Below, in pieces: positions 33,687 to 43,292 of a stretch of DNA of 64,000 nucleotides (its first letter is position 1; each line of letters begins with the position of its first letter). This DNA comes from Streptomyces goshikiensis (GTDB lineage Bacteria > Actinomycetota > Actinomycetes > Streptomycetales > Streptomycetaceae), in contig NZ_BMVE01000012.1 in assembly GCF_014650555.1 (NCBI RefSeq), positions 1 to 64,000 on the forward strand. The letters are read 5' to 3'. The position numbers and the translations under genes are program-made. The notes beneath the pieces were generated by a model. The model did no database searches. It was not told the DNA's origin and saw only the letters and a list, made by a program, of their open reading frames with translations.

Positions 33687-35672
33687 ATGAGCAGATTCCG
33701 TACCCGTACCCGGCCCCCCGTGGCCCTTGCGCTCCCCGCGCTGCTCGCCGTCGCGTTCCTGCTGCTGCCGCTGATCGGGATCCTGACCCGGACCCAGTGG
33801 AGCGAGCTCGGCGAGCACCTGACCAGCCCCGGTGTGGTCGAGGCGCTGCGGCTCTCGGCGGTCGTCTCGCTGTGGGCCCTCGGCCTCTCCCTCGTCCTCG
33901 GTGTGCCGCTCGCCTGGCTGCTGGCCCGTGTCCCGTTCAAGGGCAAGGCGCTCGTCCGCTCGCTCGTCCTGCTGCCGATGGTGCTGCCGCCGACCGTCGG
34001 CGGTGTGGCGCTGCTGCTCGGCTTCGGCCGGCGCGGGCTGCTCGGGCCCTGGCTGGAGGGCACGTTCGGGATCACACTGCCCTTCCACACGTCGGGCGCC
34101 GTCGTGGCGGCGACCTTCGTGGCAATGCCGTTCCTCGTCATCAGCCTGGAGGGCGCACTCGGCGGTCTCAAGCAGAGCTACGAGGAGACCGCGGCCTCCC
34201 TCGGCGCCTCGCCGGTCCGCGTGTTCTTCACCGTGACGCTGCCGATGGTGGCCCCCGGCCTCATCGCCGGCGCGGCGCTCACCTGGGCCCGCGCGCTCGG
34301 GGAGTTCGGGGCGACCATCACCTTCGCCGGGAACCTGCCCGGCACCACCCAGACCCTCCCGCTCCAGGTCTACCTGCTGCTTCAGGACCAGCCCGAGGCA
34401 GCGACCTCCGTATCGCTGCTGCTGCTCGCGGTCGCGATGGGCGTACTGATCGCCCTGCGCGGCCGCTGGACCGGAACTCCCGCCGACCGCAAGGCCGCCG
34501 AGCTCCCGCCGGTGGCGGAGGAACCCGCGCCGACCGCCGCGGCCGAGCCCTCCGCGCCCGCCAAGCCCGCCGAGCCGGCCGAGCCCGCCGAGCCGACGGC
34601 CCCCGACGCGTCCGGGGCGGCGCCGCGTGACGGCGGCCGCTGGCCGCTGCACGCCACCGTCACCGGCTTCAACCGGCTCACCCTCGACGCCGAGCCGGGT
34701 ACGACGATCGCCGTCGTCGGGGAGAACGGCGCCGGGAAGACCACCCTGCTGCGGGCCCTGCTCGGCCTCACCCCGCGCGCCCACGCCGAACTGCGGCTCG
34801 GTGACACCGACGTCACCGCGCTGCCCCCGCACAAGCGGCAGGTGGCCTGGGTCCCGCAGGACGGCGCCCTGTTCCCGCACCTGAGCGCGCTCGCCAACAC
34901 CGCGTACGGGCTGCGCGCCCGCCGGGTCCCGCGCGCCGAGGCCCGCGCGCGGGCCCAGGCCTGGCTGGACCGGCTCGGCGTCGGCCACCTCGCCCACCGC
35001 AAGCCCGCCCAGCTCTCCGGAGGCCAGGCGCAGCGCGTCGCCCTGGCCCGCGCCCTCGCCGCCCGGCCCCGGCTGCTGCTCCTGGACGAGCCCCTCGCCG
35101 CCCTCGACCAGACCACCCGGGCCCGTGTGCGGCACACCCTGCGCACCCACCTCGCCGAGTTCGGCGGCGTCTGCCTCATCGTCACCCACGACCCCGTCGA
35201 GGCCGTTTCGCTCGCCGACCGGGTCCTCGTACTGGCCGACGGGCAGACCCTCCAGGACGCCCCGCCCGTCGAGGTCACCCGCCACCCGCGCTCCCCCTGG
35301 GTCGCCCGGATGCTCGGCCGCAACGCCTGGCAGGGCACCGCCTCGGAAGGCGGGCTCGCACTGGCCTCCGGGGGCCGTCTGGTGCTCGCCGAGGAACTGC
35401 CCGACGGGGTGCCGGCCCTCGCGATCATCGCGCCCGAGGCGGTCTCCGTACACCGCGAGCGCCCGGCGGGCAGCCCGCGCAACGTCTGGCCCGGCACCGT
35501 ACGGGAGATCACGGCGCTCGGCAGCAGGCTGCGGGTGCTGATCGGCTCGGCCGAGGCGCCCGACCTGGTCGCGGAGATCACCCCGGACGCCGCCGCCGAA
35601 CTGGGCCTGGCGGACGGGGTGCGCGTGTGGACCAGCGTGAAGGCGACCGAGATCACCCTCGTACGCCTCTAG
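33687..35672 (+). CDS. modBC: Fused molybdate ABC permease and ATPase (ModB-ModC)
   Basis: 661 aa. Residues 1-255 are a ModB permease with about five to six helices and the EAA loop LKQSYEETAASLGASPVRVF. A linker of about 55 residues (PAKPAEPAEPAEPTAPDAS) leads to a ModC ATPase (about 320-540): Walker A VGENGAGKTTLL, signature LSGGQAQRVALARAL, Walker B LLLLDEPLAALD, switch His in IVTHD. A C-terminal TOBE domain (about 570-661) follows. The fusion gives a homodimer with fixed stoichiometry. Start ATG 33687 after AGGAA; upstream readings are not hydrophobic. Confidence 0.93.
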   Translation: MSRFRTRTRPPVALALPALLAVAFLLLPLIGILTRTQWSELGEHLTSPGVVEALRLSAVVSLWALGLSLVLGVPLAWLLARVPFKGKALVRSLVLLPMVLPPTVGGVALLLGFGRRGLLGPWLEGTFGITLPFHTSGAVVAATFVAMPFLVISLEGALGGLKQSYEETAASLGASPVRVFFTVTLPMVAPGLIAGAALTWARALGEFGATITFAGNLPGTTQTLPLQVYLLLQDQPEAATSVSLLLLAVAMGVLIALRGRWTGTPADRKAAELPPVAEEPAPTAAAEPSAPAKPAEPAEPAEPTAPDASGAAPRDGGRWPLHATVTGFNRLTLDAEPGTTIAVVGENGAGKTTLLRALLGLTPRAHAELRLGDTDVTALPPHKRQVAWVPQDGALFPHLSALANTAYGLRARRVPRAEARARAQAWLDRLGVGHLAHRKPAQLSGGQAQRVALARALAARPRLLLLDEPLAALDQTTRARVRHTLRTHLAEFGGVCLIVTHDPVEAVSLADRVLVLADGQTLQDAPPVEVTRHPRSPWVARMLGRNAWQGTASEGGLALASGGRLVLAEELPDGVPALAIIAPEAVSVHRERPAGSPRNVWPGTVREITALGSRLRVLIGSAEAPDLVAEITPDAAAELGLADGVRVWTSVKATEITLVRL

Positions 35673-35698
35673 GGCCTGTCGGGCCGGGGCGGCGCCGG

Positions 35699-38383
35699 TC
35701 AGCCGGGCCGTACGGAGAGCCAGTCGCCCGCGGCGAAGGCGTCGGCCCCGAAGAGGGTCCGGCCGCCGCGCCGGGCCGAGACCTCCAGCACTCCCTCGGA
35801 GCGGCCGGCCGTGAACCGGGGCGCGCCGACGGTGATGACGGCGGCCCGTTTCCCGGTGGTGCGCCGGAACTCCCCGAGGTACCGCGTCAGCAGGGCCGCT
35901 TCCTTGCGGTCCACGGCGCGCGGCGCGTACTGCCGTACGACGGCCAGCGCGCCCGTGCCCGGCTCCCGGGCGGCGGCCGCCAGGGCCGCGCGCAGGCTCC
36001 GCATCCGGCCGAGGCCACCGCCGTCCAGGGTGGCGCGGCCGGTGTCGAGCGGGAGGAACCGTACGCCCCGGTGCGTGAACGCCGGACGCTCCATGGCACC
36101 GGTGAACACGAAGTCGGCGTCCGGGTTCCGGGCGGACGCCGGGACGGCCGGGCCGACCGCGAACCTCCAGGGCCGGGCCCGCACCCCGGCGGCGCCGGCC
36201 ACGACCGGGTCCGGGCGGGTCCGGTACGCGGGGGCCGGGCCGGTGGGCGGGGTCTCGGCGGCGACGGCGTCCAGCACCAGCCGGCCGCGCGCGCCGGAGG
36301 CCGAGAGCCCGGTCAGGGTCAACGGCCGCTCCGGCAGGGGCGGCAGCGGGAGGGTGATCCGGCGCCAGCCGGTCCAGTCCGCGGCGGGCCCGCGCAGGGT
36401 GAGGGCGGCTCCGCCGGCATCGGCCAGCCGTACGTCGGGCCGGGCGCCCGAGCCGTCCCCGGCCACCCAGAGCGAGACCGACCGGGCCAGTTCCGGCAGC
36501 GGAACCGGCCGGGGCGGCGCGGCGGAGGCGGCGGAGCCGGGAAGCGGGGCCGGGGCCGGGGCCGGGGCGGGTACGGAGAGGGCCAGTCCCCGGCCGGCAC
36601 GGCCCTCCGCCGCGGCCGCGCCCGGGCCGGTCCACCGCTCGGCGTCCTCCAGGGCGGCCACCGGCAGCGCCTCCAGGCCGACCCCGAGGGCCAGTTCGGC
36701 GCTCGCGCCGGTGGCGTTGACGGTAGCGCGCAGCATCCCGGTGGCCCGTGCCGTTCGGGCGGAGACGGTGAAGCCGCCCCGGCCGTCGCCGGTGACGTTC
36801 CAGCGGGAGCGGTCGAACCGCAGGGTCACGTCGCGGGGTTCGACGGCCGCGGCCGCGCCCTGGGCGTCGTATCCGACGAGCCCGAACCCGGCGCTCTCGC
36901 CCCGCTCCGCGAGGCCGATCCGGTCGCGCGTCGGCCGCAGCCGGACCGGCGGGCCGAGTACATCGAGGGGGAGCGCGCCCTCCACTCCCGCGCGCCGGGC
37001 GTACGCCGTCGCGCTGCCAGGGCGCAGGGCGTGGAACACCCCGGCCGGGTCGACGCTTCCGCCGCCCGCCGCGGACCAGGAGGGCGCCCCCGGGGCCGGG
37101 CCGAGCGCGGCGTCGTGGCCGGTGGCGGTGAGGGTACGGGTGAGGCCGCGCAGCACCCGGCCGAAGTCCGGGCCGACGCCGCCCAGGGGCTCGACCCGGT
37201 AGCCCGCGAGCCGCCCCGATCCGGCCGGGGCGGTGAGGACCAGGCCGTTCGGCACCGGCCGGGGCGTCCCGTCCGACGGGGTGTTCTCCAGCGTCGGGGC
37301 CGTCGCCCCGGCGGCTCCGGCGAGCAGGGTCGTCGAGCCGCCGCCGTCCAGGTTGAGGGCCTCGTAGGCGCCGAGCCGGTGCATCATCCGGCCGAGCCCG
37401 GTCAGGGTGAGGCCGCCGCTGTCGCGCTGGCGGCCGTCCACGGCGACGAGCCGGACCTGCCGCCCGTCGCGGGAGAAGCCGACGGCGGTGCGGGGCGCGG
37501 CGGTGTCGTTCGGTTCGCCGTCGTGGTCCTGCGGGACCCCGGCCACGACGAGGGCCTCGCGCCCGCCGACGGCCGCCCACGGGACCGGCCCGGCCCCGGT
37601 GACCGGGCGGGCCGCGACGGCCACGGCGTCCCCGGGCCGCAGCGCGGCGAGTTCGGCGGTGGCGGTGGCGCCGCGCGCGAGCAGCAGGGTGGTGCCGGGC
37701 GCGGGGCGGGCGCGCCGCGCGGGTTCCCGTACCGGCGGGGCGGCGACCCGGCCGCCGCGCAGCTCGACGGCCGGGCCGCCCGGGGCCGGGAGCGCGGCGC
37801 CCGGCCAGTCCGCCGTGTACGCGGCGAAGCCCTCCGCGGGCGGCCGGGCGGCGTTGAACCCGGCCAGCGGGCGGACCCGGCCGCCGGGCAGGGTGACGCT
37901 CCCGGCGAGGCCGAGGCGCAGGATCCGGCCCCTGCCGTCGGGGCCGAAGCCGACGGCAGGGGCGGAGGCGCTCCCGGGGGCCGGGGAGTGCAGCAGCCGG
38001 CCGTCGCGCAGGCCGGGGCCGAGCGGGGCGCCGCTGCCCCGGATGTCGAAGAAGTCCCCGTTCACGGCGCCGAGCACGCGCCGCCCGGGCCCGGCGCGGT
38101 GGCGGGCGGCGGCCTCGGCGACGGTCTCGGGGCCGTCGCCGCCCAGGTATTCGACCCGTACGCCACCGGTGCCCCCGGCGGTGTCGACGACGAGTTCGTC
38201 GATGCGGAGCCAGCGGTCGCTCTCCAGCCGGTCGTACGACTCCAGGCGGACCCCGGGGGCGATCTGCCGGGCGGTGCGGGCGGTTTCGATGCCGGTGTCA
38301 TCGGCGGCGGCCGCGGCCGCGGGGGACGAGAGGGCCAGGGCCCAGGCGAGCAGGACGGGCAGCAGCGGACGCGGAGTCGGCAC
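35699..38383 (-). CDS. Secreted phosphodiester glycosidase (NAGPA-domain) with degenerate phosphoesterase tail
   Basis: 894 aa from GTG 38383, which gives a signal peptide (RPLLPVLLAWALALSSPAAAAAA); ATG 38452 is an alternative. The NAGPA domain (about 60-350) has AVNGDFFDIRGSGAPLGPG, RTAVGFSRDGRQVRLVAVDG and the hallmark NLDGGGSTTLL. Middle parts are beta-rich linker domains, one with a PAPAPAPAP stretch. The end (about 780-890) resembles a metallophosphoesterase by DRKEAALLTRYLGEFRRTTGK, but expected metal-binding histidines appear replaced (VVRQYAPR, ITVGAPRF). It probably removes sugars from phosphodiester links in cell-wall polymers or glycans. It is convergent to modBC. Confidence 0.85.
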   Translation of the reverse strand: MPTPRPLLPVLLAWALALSSPAAAAAADDTGIETARTARQIAPGVRLESYDRLESDRWLRIDELVVDTAGGTGGVRVEYLGGDGPETVAEAAARHRAGPGRRVLGAVNGDFFDIRGSGAPLGPGLRDGRLLHSPAPGSASAPAVGFGPDGRGRILRLGLAGSVTLPGGRVRPLAGFNAARPPAEGFAAYTADWPGAALPAPGGPAVELRGGRVAAPPVREPARRARPAPGTTLLLARGATATAELAALRPGDAVAVAARPVTGAGPVPWAAVGGREALVVAGVPQDHDGEPNDTAAPRTAVGFSRDGRQVRLVAVDGRQRDSGGLTLTGLGRMMHRLGAYEALNLDGGGSTTLLAGAAGATAPTLENTPSDGTPRPVPNGLVLTAPAGSGRLAGYRVEPLGGVGPDFGRVLRGLTRTLTATGHDAALGPAPGAPSWSAAGGGSVDPAGVFHALRPGSATAYARRAGVEGALPLDVLGPPVRLRPTRDRIGLAERGESAGFGLVGYDAQGAAAAVEPRDVTLRFDRSRWNVTGDGRGGFTVSARTARATGMLRATVNATGASAELALGVGLEALPVAALEDAERWTGPGAAAAEGRAGRGLALSVPAPAPAPAPLPGSAASAAPPRPVPLPELARSVSLWVAGDGSGARPDVRLADAGGAALTLRGPAADWTGWRRITLPLPPLPERPLTLTGLSASGARGRLVLDAVAAETPPTGPAPAYRTRPDPVVAGAAGVRARPWRFAVGPAVPASARNPDADFVFTGAMERPAFTHRGVRFLPLDTGRATLDGGGLGRMRSLRAALAAAAREPGTGALAVVRQYAPRAVDRKEAALLTRYLGEFRRTTGKRAAVITVGAPRFTAGRSEGVLEVSARRGGRTLFGADAFAAGDWLSVRPG

Positions 38384-38581
38384 CCCGGCAGGATCCCCCG
38401 GCCCGTGCGGCGCCCGGGCCGCGACCGGCCGGCGACCTGGGGGTTCAGCCATTCGCCCCCGCGCCACGGCGGGGGCGCGGATCTGTTTGGACGCCGGGTG
38501 ACGGGCTGACATATGTTCAGCGGGACCCGCACGTCGGCGGGATCCGCTCGCATGTCACATGTTCCCGTGGGGGGTACCGTC

Positions 38582-39460
38582 ATGTCCTTCAGCGCGCCCG
38601 GCTCACCGCCGCCCAACACCCCGGACCAGCCGCCGTCCGCCGTGCCGCCGATGCCTCCGGTACCGCCGCAGGCGCAGCCGTACCCCCAGCACGCGTACCC
38701 GGCGCAGCCGGCGTACCCTGGCCAGCCGCCGTACCCGGGCCAGCCGGCGTACCCGTACCCGCACCCGTATCCGTATCCGGCGCCGCCGTCCCCGGGCATC
38801 ATGCTCCGCTCGCCGCACGGCCTGGCGACGGCCCTGACCGTACTGCTCTCGATAGCCGGCGTGGCCGCCCTGCTCCTGACCGGCATCCGGGTCTACCTGT
38901 GGTCGCTCATGGACGGCCTGGTCAAGGACCCGCTCAAGGTCAAGGACATCGCGCTCGCCCGCGTCGACAACGTCACCGCCGTCGCCGACGGCCTCCAGGG
39001 CATGCTCTGGATCGCCACGGCGATCGTCTTCGTCATGTGGTTCCACCGCGTCCGCCAGAACGGCCAGGTCTTCCGCCCCGACGCCTTCACCCTCGCCCCG
39101 GGCTGGGCCATCGGTGCCTGGTTCGTCCCGCTGGCCAACCTCGTGATGCCGTTCACGATCGCGCGGCAGACCTGGACCGCCAGCACCCAGCTCGCGCCTG
39201 ACGGCTCGTTCCGCAAGGTCTCCTCGGCGCCCGTGACGGCCTGGTGGCTGGCGTTCGCCGGCTCGCAGCTCACCGACAGCGTCTTCAGCGTCCTGTACTC
39301 CGCGGCCGATACGCCGGAACAGCTGCGCGGCGCCGCCGTGGTGGGCGCCGTCAGCGGCCTGCTCACCGTAGCCGCCGCCGTGCTCGCCGTCCTCTTCGTC
39401 CGCAAGCTGACGGCCCTGCAGAGCGCCAAGGCCGCGCACGGCCCGTACGCCGCCGCCTGA
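38582..39460 (+). CDS. DUF4328 membrane protein with Pro/Tyr-rich N-terminus
   Basis: 292 aa. The first about 75 residues are proline-rich with repeated AYPGQP and PYPHPYPYP elements, likely cytosolic and disordered. Then come about four to five membrane segments with the DUF4328 features VMWFHRVRQNGQVFRPDAF, GWAIGAWFVPLANLVMPF and ARQTWTAST. Function unknown. Start ATG 38582 with a G-rich site. Upstream a near-palindrome TGACATATGTTCA (about 38508-38520) may be regulatory. Confidence 0.83.
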   Translation: MSFSAPGSPPPNTPDQPPSAVPPMPPVPPQAQPYPQHAYPAQPAYPGQPPYPGQPAYPYPHPYPYPAPPSPGIMLRSPHGLATALTVLLSIAGVAALLLTGIRVYLWSLMDGLVKDPLKVKDIALARVDNVTAVADGLQGMLWIATAIVFVMWFHRVRQNGQVFRPDAFTLAPGWAIGAWFVPLANLVMPFTIARQTWTASTQLAPDGSFRKVSSAPVTAWWLAFAGSQLTDSVFSVLYSAADTPEQLRGAAVVGAVSGLLTVAAAVLAVLFVRKLTALQSAKAAHGPYAAA

Positions 39461-39484
39461 CGCGGCCGTGCGGCGGGGGTTCGG

Positions 39485-41548
39485 TCAGGCCGGGGGCGCG
39501 GGGACGGCGAACTCGCACCAGACGGACTTGCCGCCGCCGCGCGGCTCCACGCCCCAGGCGACCGCGAGCCGGTCCACGAGCAGCAGGCCTCGCCCCGAGA
39601 CCGCCCAGTCCCCCGCCTCCCGGCGCTGCGGCAGCGCGCTGCTCCCGTCCTCGACCTCGATCCGGATCCGGCCGTCCGCGGTCAGCCGCAGGCTGATCTG
39701 GGCCCCTCCGTCGGTGTGCACGAGGGCGTTGGTCATCAGCTCGTCCGCCGCCAGCACCACCTCGTCCGCCTGTTCCCGCGCGCCCCACGCGGCCACCGCC
39801 GCCCGGATCAGGTGGCGGGCCATCGCGGGGCCGTCCGGATCCCCGGGGCTGAGCCGCACGCGCAGCGGGCCGCCGCCGCGCGGGGCGGGGGTGCCTCGGC
39901 GGCGCAGCAGGAGCAGGGCCATGTCGTCGCCGCCACCGGCGTCCCCGACCATGTCGCAGAGCAGGTCGGCGAGTTCCTCGACGTCGACCGGCCCGGTCCG
40001 CACCGACTCCATGAGCTCGCGCATGCCCGTCTCGGGGTCGCCGCCGGGGCGTTCGATGAGGCCGTCCGTGCAGAGCACCAGGGTGTCGCCGGGGTGCATT
40101 TCGAGGCTGGTGACGGGGTATCCGGAGCCGCCCACCGACTGCTCGCCCTGCGGCAGCCCGAGCGGCAGTCCGCCCGCCACCTGGATGCGGTGGCAGCTGC
40201 CGTCGCCACGGCGGACCACCGGGTCGAGATGACCGGCGCGGACGATGTGCAGCATGCCGGTGCCCAGGTCGATCTCCGCGTAGGTGCAGGTGGCGAACCG
40301 TTCCGTCTCCAGCTCGCGCAGGAAGCCGGCGGCCCGCGCCATGGCCGTCCCGGGGGTGTGGCCCTCGGCGACGTACGCGCGCAGGGCGATGCGGAGCTGG
40401 CCCATGACGGCGGTGGCGTCCGTGTCGTGGCCCTCCACGTCGCCGATCATCACCCCGACGCGGCCGTCGCCGAGCGGGATCACGTCGTACCAGTCGCCGC
40501 CGATGTCCCGCCCCATCCGGGCGGCCCGGTACCGGACGGCGATCAGCGCGCCCGGGATCTCCGGGATCCGGCGGGGCAGCATCGCCCGCTGGAGGCCCTC
40601 GGCGAGGTCGTGCTCCTGCTCGAACAGCATGGCCCGCTGGAGGCTCTGCGCGATGCCGCTGCCGAGCGCCACCAGCAGGTTCCGTTCCTCGGCGGTGAAG
40701 TCGCCCTCGCGGGCGTAGAGCAGCCCGAGCGCGCCGACGGGCCGGCCCTGGGCGATCAGGGGCAGGTAGACGCCGCTGCGTACGGAGAGCGGCTCGATGT
40801 ACGGCCACAGCTGCGGGTAGCGCAGCTGGAACTCCTCGCGCGAGGCGAGGTAGACGGCCTGCATGGTCCGTACGGCCTCGCTCATCGGGAAGGCCGCGTC
40901 GATCCGGGTGTACTCGATCTCCGGGACGTACGAACCGAGCTGGCCCTCGGCGACCAGGTGGACCCGGGCGCCGTCGACGATGCCGAGCATGACGCTGATG
41001 GCACCGAGGTGGCCGAGTGCCCCGGGGTCCTTGAGGGTGTCGGTGACGTCGCTGACGGTGCGGGCGTGGGCGAGGATCGCGGCGGTCCGCTCGACGACCC
41101 CGGTCATCCGGCGCCGCCCCTCCGCCTCCTCGCCGCCGGCGCCGGGCTCGGCGGGGTCGTGGGCGGCGTCGCGGACGATCCCGATGATCCGGTACGGGCG
41201 GCCGTCCGGGCCCCGCAGGATGTGGCCCTGGATGTGGGTCCAGGTGGGGGTGCCGTCGCGGAGGCGGCTGCGGAAGTACGCCCCGTAGTGGCTGCGGCCG
41301 TCCTTGAGCGCCTGCGCGACGCGGGCGTCGAGCCGGGCCCCTTCGCCGGGCGCGATCCGGGGACCGAGGCCGGAGGCGGTCCCGGAGAACTCGTCCGGGC
41401 GCAGGTCGAGGACCTCGAGAGCGGTGTCGTCCAGATGCATCTGCCCGCTGTCGAGGTCCCAGTCGAAGGTGCCGAGGCGGTTGAGCGCGAGGCTCGTATC
41501 GGGCCTCGCGGGCCAGTCGACCTCGGGGGTTTCTCCCCAGTCGGCCAT
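39485..41548 (-). CDS. PAS-GAF-SpoIIE-HATPase regulator (RsbU/RsbW-like fusion)
   Basis: 687 aa. PAS domain (about 25-130, GTFDWDLDSGQMHLDDTALEVL), GAF (about 150-310, GVYLPLIAQGRPVGALGLLY), SpoIIE PP2C (about 330-545: DIGGDWYDVIPLGDG, IGDVEGHDTDATAVMGQLR, CTDGLIE, GGDDMALLLLR), and a C-terminal GHKL ATPase of anti-sigma type (about 560-685: VLAADELMTNALVHT, SGRGLLLVDRLA). It couples phosphatase and anti-sigma-factor-like kinase halves in one chain. It is convergent to the DUF4328 gene with a 24-bp gap. Confidence 0.9.
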   Translation of the reverse strand: MADWGETPEVDWPARPDTSLALNRLGTFDWDLDSGQMHLDDTALEVLDLRPDEFSGTASGLGPRIAPGEGARLDARVAQALKDGRSHYGAYFRSRLRDGTPTWTHIQGHILRGPDGRPYRIIGIVRDAAHDPAEPGAGGEEAEGRRRMTGVVERTAAILAHARTVSDVTDTLKDPGALGHLGAISVMLGIVDGARVHLVAEGQLGSYVPEIEYTRIDAAFPMSEAVRTMQAVYLASREEFQLRYPQLWPYIEPLSVRSGVYLPLIAQGRPVGALGLLYAREGDFTAEERNLLVALGSGIAQSLQRAMLFEQEHDLAEGLQRAMLPRRIPEIPGALIAVRYRAARMGRDIGGDWYDVIPLGDGRVGVMIGDVEGHDTDATAVMGQLRIALRAYVAEGHTPGTAMARAAGFLRELETERFATCTYAEIDLGTGMLHIVRAGHLDPVVRRGDGSCHRIQVAGGLPLGLPQGEQSVGGSGYPVTSLEMHPGDTLVLCTDGLIERPGGDPETGMRELMESVRTGPVDVEELADLLCDMVGDAGGGDDMALLLLRRRGTPAPRGGGPLRVRLSPGDPDGPAMARHLIRAAVAAWGAREQADEVVLAADELMTNALVHTDGGAQISLRLTADGRIRIEVEDGSSALPQRREAGDWAVSGRGLLLVDRLAVAWGVEPRGGGKSVWCEFAVPAPPA

Positions 41549-41688
41549 GCAGCAAGGGTCTCACCGAACCCCCACCCCCGGCACGCCGATCGCCTCGGGC
41601 CGGGCACGGGCTCCTGGCCACGGCGGGGCCGCGGCCCCGCCCGGCCCCCCGGGCAACGAGGGCGTACGCGTTCGTCCGTACGGGGCAC

Positions 41689-43170
41689 CTAGTCGGTCGG
41701 GTCGGCCTCCGGAAGGGACGGAGGTTCCTCCTGCGCGGCCGCGCTCTTCGGAGGGGTCTGCGGCTGCGAGGCCGCCGGACTCACCGGGCTCACGGGGCTC
41801 ACCGGGCTCACCGGGGCGGACGCGCTGCTCGGCGGAGGCGGCGGCGGAGCCGCGGGCGAGGACGGCGGCGGGGCCGAGGACGGCGGCGGAGGCGAAGAGG
41901 GCGGCGAGGACGGCGGCGGGGGCGGCTCGGAGCGGGGCCCGCCGTCCGGCGAGCGGCTCGGCGTTCCCTCGGAGGAGGTCTTCCCCGACGGCGGTTCCCC
42001 GGTGCGTGGAGCCTTCGTCGGCGGGCTCGTCCGCGGCTGCGGCGGGGGCGGCTGCGAGGTCTTGTCCCCCGGGTTCCAGGTACGGGTCGGCGTACCGGGC
42101 GGCCACGGCGGCTTCGGCACCACCCGCGGCGGTGGCACGGGCTTGTCGTGCTGGGCGTTCTCGCGGAAGCCCCGGCCGCGCTCGTACCACTGCTTCGAGC
42201 GGTGGTCGTAGATCACGAACTTGTCCACGGTCTTCGCGGCCGGCGCGATGGCGACCGCCTTCGCCGGCTGGTACGAGCTCCACGGCCGGCCGTGCCGCTC
42301 CGGGTTCGCCGTCAGCGGCACCGGCGGCCCGAGCGGGTTCCCGCACGCGCAGCGCACCCGCGGCACGCCCCGGTCGTCCACCATGACGGCGGTGCCGGCC
42401 TGGAGGACGGCCTGGTACTCGGTGCCCTTGCCGCTGCGGTAGCCGTGGTTCGTGACCCGGGTGTCGAGCGCCAGCTGGACCGGGGTGAGGGAGCGCAGGT
42501 AGCCCGGTACGGTCTCCGGCCGGATGCCGAGGGCCTGCGCGAAGGCGCCGTTCTTGGAGGGCTGGGCGGACAGCACGGTGATCTGCTTCTCCACGTCGCA
42601 GCTGGCTATGTCCCTGGTGCCCCCGAACACCCCGGCCGCGTCCCCGCTGACGCTGCGGGTGACCGTCGCCCCGGTCTCGCGCGCGGCCGTCGGCGTGCCC
42701 AAGCCCTCGGGCGGCGGGGTCTGCGGTGGCGGTGCGACGCCCTTGGCCGCCGTGGACTCGGTGAACGGGTCGGGGCCGGTCGCGGCGGCGGGCTGGAGGA
42801 ACACCTCGCCGCGCGCGGTGTCGCCGCCGTCGCCCTTGCCGCTCGGCCGGGTCAGGACCACGACGAGGGCCACGACGGCGGCCAGCGCGACGAGCACGGT
42901 CGCGAGCCGGGGTCCGGACCGCCACCAGGGCCTGCCGCCCGGCTCCTCCGGAGTTCCGGACGGTCCCGGAGAACCGGGCGGCCCCCCTGGAGGCGCGGGC
43001 GGCGGAGGCGGAGGCGGGACTCCCTGACCGGCGCTCTGACCGGCTCCCTGGCCACCCGAGAGCGGACCGGAGGGAGGGCCCGTGGGAGCCGTGGTGGGCC
43101 GTTCGGACCGCGGCTGCGACGAGTGCGACGGCGATGTCCGCCGTGGCGGCTCTTGGCCGGAGGGTTCCAT
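41689..43170 (-). CDS. DUF6777-like membrane-anchored protein with Pro/Ser-rich ends
   Basis: About 493 aa. A proline/glycine-rich cytosolic head (about 1-85), one membrane helix (LATVLVALAAVVALVVVLTR), then an extracellular domain with FGGTRDIASCDVEKQI, VPGYLRSLTPVQLALDTRVTN, YQAVLQAGTAVMVDDRG and VRCACGNPL, which I recall as the DUF6777 pattern. The last about 150 residues are Pro/Ser-rich, including four VSP repeats (VSPVSPVSPVSP). ATG 43170 is chosen, nine bases after AAGGG; GTG 43176 is next to it. Function unknown; the domain name is from memory. Confidence 0.7.
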   Translation of the reverse strand: MEPSGQEPPRRTSPSHSSQPRSERPTTAPTGPPSGPLSGGQGAGQSAGQGVPPPPPPPAPPGGPPGSPGPSGTPEEPGGRPWWRSGPRLATVLVALAAVVALVVVLTRPSGKGDGGDTARGEVFLQPAAATGPDPFTESTAAKGVAPPPQTPPPEGLGTPTAARETGATVTRSVSGDAAGVFGGTRDIASCDVEKQITVLSAQPSKNGAFAQALGIRPETVPGYLRSLTPVQLALDTRVTNHGYRSGKGTEYQAVLQAGTAVMVDDRGVPRVRCACGNPLGPPVPLTANPERHGRPWSSYQPAKAVAIAPAAKTVDKFVIYDHRSKQWYERGRGFRENAQHDKPVPPPRVVPKPPWPPGTPTRTWNPGDKTSQPPPPQPRTSPPTKAPRTGEPPSGKTSSEGTPSRSPDGGPRSEPPPPPSSPPSSPPPPSSAPPPSSPAAPPPPPPSSASAPVSPVSPVSPVSPAASQPQTPPKSAAAQEEPPSLPEADPTD

Positions 43171-43279
43171 GGTCACGGGCCCTTCTTCCCGACCCGATGG
43201 GCGGGAACATCCGTATTCCTGACACTCCTGCGGACCATTGTGTGCGTCGTTCCGGTGGTGGCCGCAAGCCGGGGGTGCC

Positions 43280-43292
43280 TACGGTGGCGGGG
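43280..43292 (+). promoter_or_regulatory. Leaderless promoter of the streptophobe gene
   Basis: TACGGT at 43280-43285 is six bases before the GTG start at 43292. The gap of 121 bp also serves the divergent DUF6777-like gene. Confidence 0.5.

Noticed and set aside
33438..37580. A 1380-residue minus-strand open frame over modA, modBC and the glycosidase
   Set aside because: It is antisense or off-frame to well-supported genes and has the Arg/Gly/Pro composition of GC-rich shadow frames.
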